This document shows positions 63,085-64,000 of a DNA stretch of 64,000 nt, piece by piece. Each line of letters begins with the position of its first letter. Position 1 is the stretch's first letter. Location of the stretch: positions 1 through 64,000 of the forward strand of contig NZ_JALGBI010000001.1 in the NCBI RefSeq assembly GCF_022809125.1, in the 5' to 3' direction. The position numbers were made by a program, and so were the translations under genes. The notes under the pieces are model-generated. The model saw only the letters and a program-made list of their open reading frames with translations. It made no database searches and was not told the DNA's origin. This DNA comes from Variovorax terrae (GTDB lineage Bacteria; Pseudomonadota; Gammaproteobacteria; Burkholderiales; Burkholderiaceae_C).

Positions 63085-63174
63085 AACGCCGTCATGTGAA
63101 GCACGCCGTGCCGTGCGCGCCGTACGTGCAGTGGGGCGCCGGCTCGGCGACATCGGCCAGCCGCCGCCGGTGGC

Positions 63175-63648
63175 TCAGCCCGCGTGGCGCGGCAGCGGCA
63201 GCGCCGTCTTGTAGCGCACCTGCTTGAGCGCGAAGCTCGAGCGGATCTTCTCGATGCCGGGGATCGGCGTGAGCTGCTCGAGGATGAACTTCTCCAGCGC
63301 CGCGATGTCGGCCACCGCCACGCGGATCAGGTAGTCGCTGTCGCCGCTCATGAGGTAGCACTCCATCACCTCGTCATGCTCGGCGATGCGGCGCTCGAAC
63401 TCGGCCAGCGATTCCTTGTTCTGCGATTTCAGGCTGATCGAGATGAAGACCGACAGGCCCAGCCCCAGCGCCGCGGCGCTGGCGATGGCCACATAGCGGT
63501 CGATCACGCCCGCGGCTTCCAGCGCCTTCACGCGCGCCAGGCAGGGCGAGGGCGAGAGATGCACCCGGCGCGCCAGCTCCACGTTGGACAGCGCGCCGTC
63601 GCGCTGCAGTTCGGCCAGGATGCGCAGGTCGAGGGTGTCGAGTTTCAT
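63175..63648 (-). CDS. Lrp/AsnC-family transcriptional regulator
   Basis: A 157-residue regulator. The N-terminal helix-turn-helix is LDLRILAELQRDGALSNVELARRVHLSPSPCLARVKALEAAGVIDRY. The RAM ligand domain contains GLGLSVFISISLKSQ, CYLMSGDSDYLIRV and a terminal IEKIRSSFALKQVRY. Divergent from aceE and a candidate amino-acid-responsive regulator. Confidence 0.93.
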   Translation of the reverse strand: MKLDTLDLRILAELQRDGALSNVELARRVHLSPSPCLARVKALEAAGVIDRYVAIASAAALGLGLSVFISISLKSQNKESLAEFERRIAEHDEVMECYLMSGDSDYLIRVAVADIAALEKFILEQLTPIPGIEKIRSSFALKQVRYKTALPLPRHAG

Positions 63649-63751
63649 ATGCTTGATTTTAGGTATTTCAAGGCATTTAATGCTGAGTATGGTGGATGAA
63701 GAGGCGCATTCACGCAGCCCATTCTGCTTGCGCTTGCCTAAAGTGCCGGGT

Positions 63752-64000
63752 ATGAATGCTCCCTTGCCCCGGTCTTCCCTGCTGCCTGCCGCGATGAATG
63801 ACGATGCCGACCCCCAGGAAACCGCCGAGTGGCGCGATGCCCTGCGGGCGCTGATCGAAAGCGAGGGGCCGGAGCGCGCGCGCTTCATCCTGGACGAACT
63901 CGCGCGGCTGGCGCGCGAGGCGCGCACGGGCTGGGTGCCCGAACTGAACAGCCCCTATGTCAACACCATCGCGGTGGACCGGCAGCCGGTGTTCCCCGGC
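63752..64000 (+). CDS. aceE: Pyruvate dehydrogenase E1 component (homodimeric type), partial
   Basis: The N-terminal 83 codons are present; the gene continues beyond the window. ETAEWRDALRALIESEGPERARFILDEL and SPYVNTIAVDRQPVFPG match the start of AceE. Two in-frame starts exist (63752 and 63794). The enzyme decarboxylates pyruvate and acetylates lipoyl-E2. Confidence 0.85.
   Translation, partial: MNAPLPRSSLLPAAMNDDADPQETAEWRDALRALIESEGPERARFILDELARLAREARTGWVPELNSPYVNTIAVDRQPVFPG

Noticed and set aside
1..64000. CRISPR arrays, rRNA or tRNA genes
   Set aside because: No regularly spaced repeats, no rRNA-like stretches and no cloverleaf with a T-loop consensus were recognised; TTCGA matches such as that at 44992 belong to operators or genes.

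Overview
The window looks like the chromosome of a Comamonadaceae-type betaproteobacterium (Burkholderiales). Supporting signs are orphan Bug/TctC-type binding proteins, a Burkholderiales porin, the hemE-priA pair, GC-rich codon use, and a short GCTAT...TAGC palindrome that recurs in genes. It falls into three parts.

(1) Positions 1 to about 8050 are a decayed mobile region. It holds a glycine-zipper gene cut by the window edge, an internally deleted IS3-family element with recognisable terminal inverted repeats (741-1665), and an AT-rich desert. Next comes a minus-strand satellite-like cassette: a broken tyrosine integrase, an unknown gene, an AlpA-like regulator, a DUF3987 ATPase and an AT-rich YagK/YfjJ (inovirus Gp2-type) replication protein. 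It ends in a structured leader with a gene start cut off at the junction with the next block.

(2) About 8030 to 37550 is an accessory catabolic region for an unidentified, probably aromatic acid or ester, substrate. A minus-strand group encodes a porin, a branched-chain-type binding protein, a cyclase-family hydrolase and a complete SsuABC-like importer. A TetR regulator has near-perfect 14 bp operators at the importer promoter and at its own. A CoA route follows (feruloyl-CoA-synthase-like ligase, enoyl-CoA hydratase, wrecked SDR dehydrogenase) with a divergent, internally deleted amidohydrolase. A LysR-led plus-strand operon carries two alpha/beta hydrolases, a carboxymuconolactone-decarboxylase-family protein and a LigI-like amidohydrolase. 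Further genes are a GST plus CaiB pair, a serine-less alpha/beta hydrolase, a Bug receptor, a fumarylacetoacetase, a second cyclase paralogue, an exported intradiol dioxygenase and another hydratase. The block closes with cytochrome b561, two YceI proteins and a TauE/SafE permease.

(3) About 37690 to 64000 is GC-rich housekeeping chromosome: FetAB-like exporter, phospholipase A, Rep/UvrD helicase, a GntR/FAH/Bug group, an AEC carrier, a czc/cus-type metal efflux operon ending in a PII-like gene, priA, hemE, redox genes (redoxin, DsbD), AlaX, an MHYT sensor, an Lrp regulator and the start of aceE. The RND pump gene czcA carries an apparent one-base deletion.

The main points for follow-up are the repressor-operator set shared across the catabolic block, the repeated internal deletions in accessory genes, the dispersed 17 bp palindromes in the core genes, the split metal pump with its PII-like partner, and two DnaA boxes between priA and hemE.
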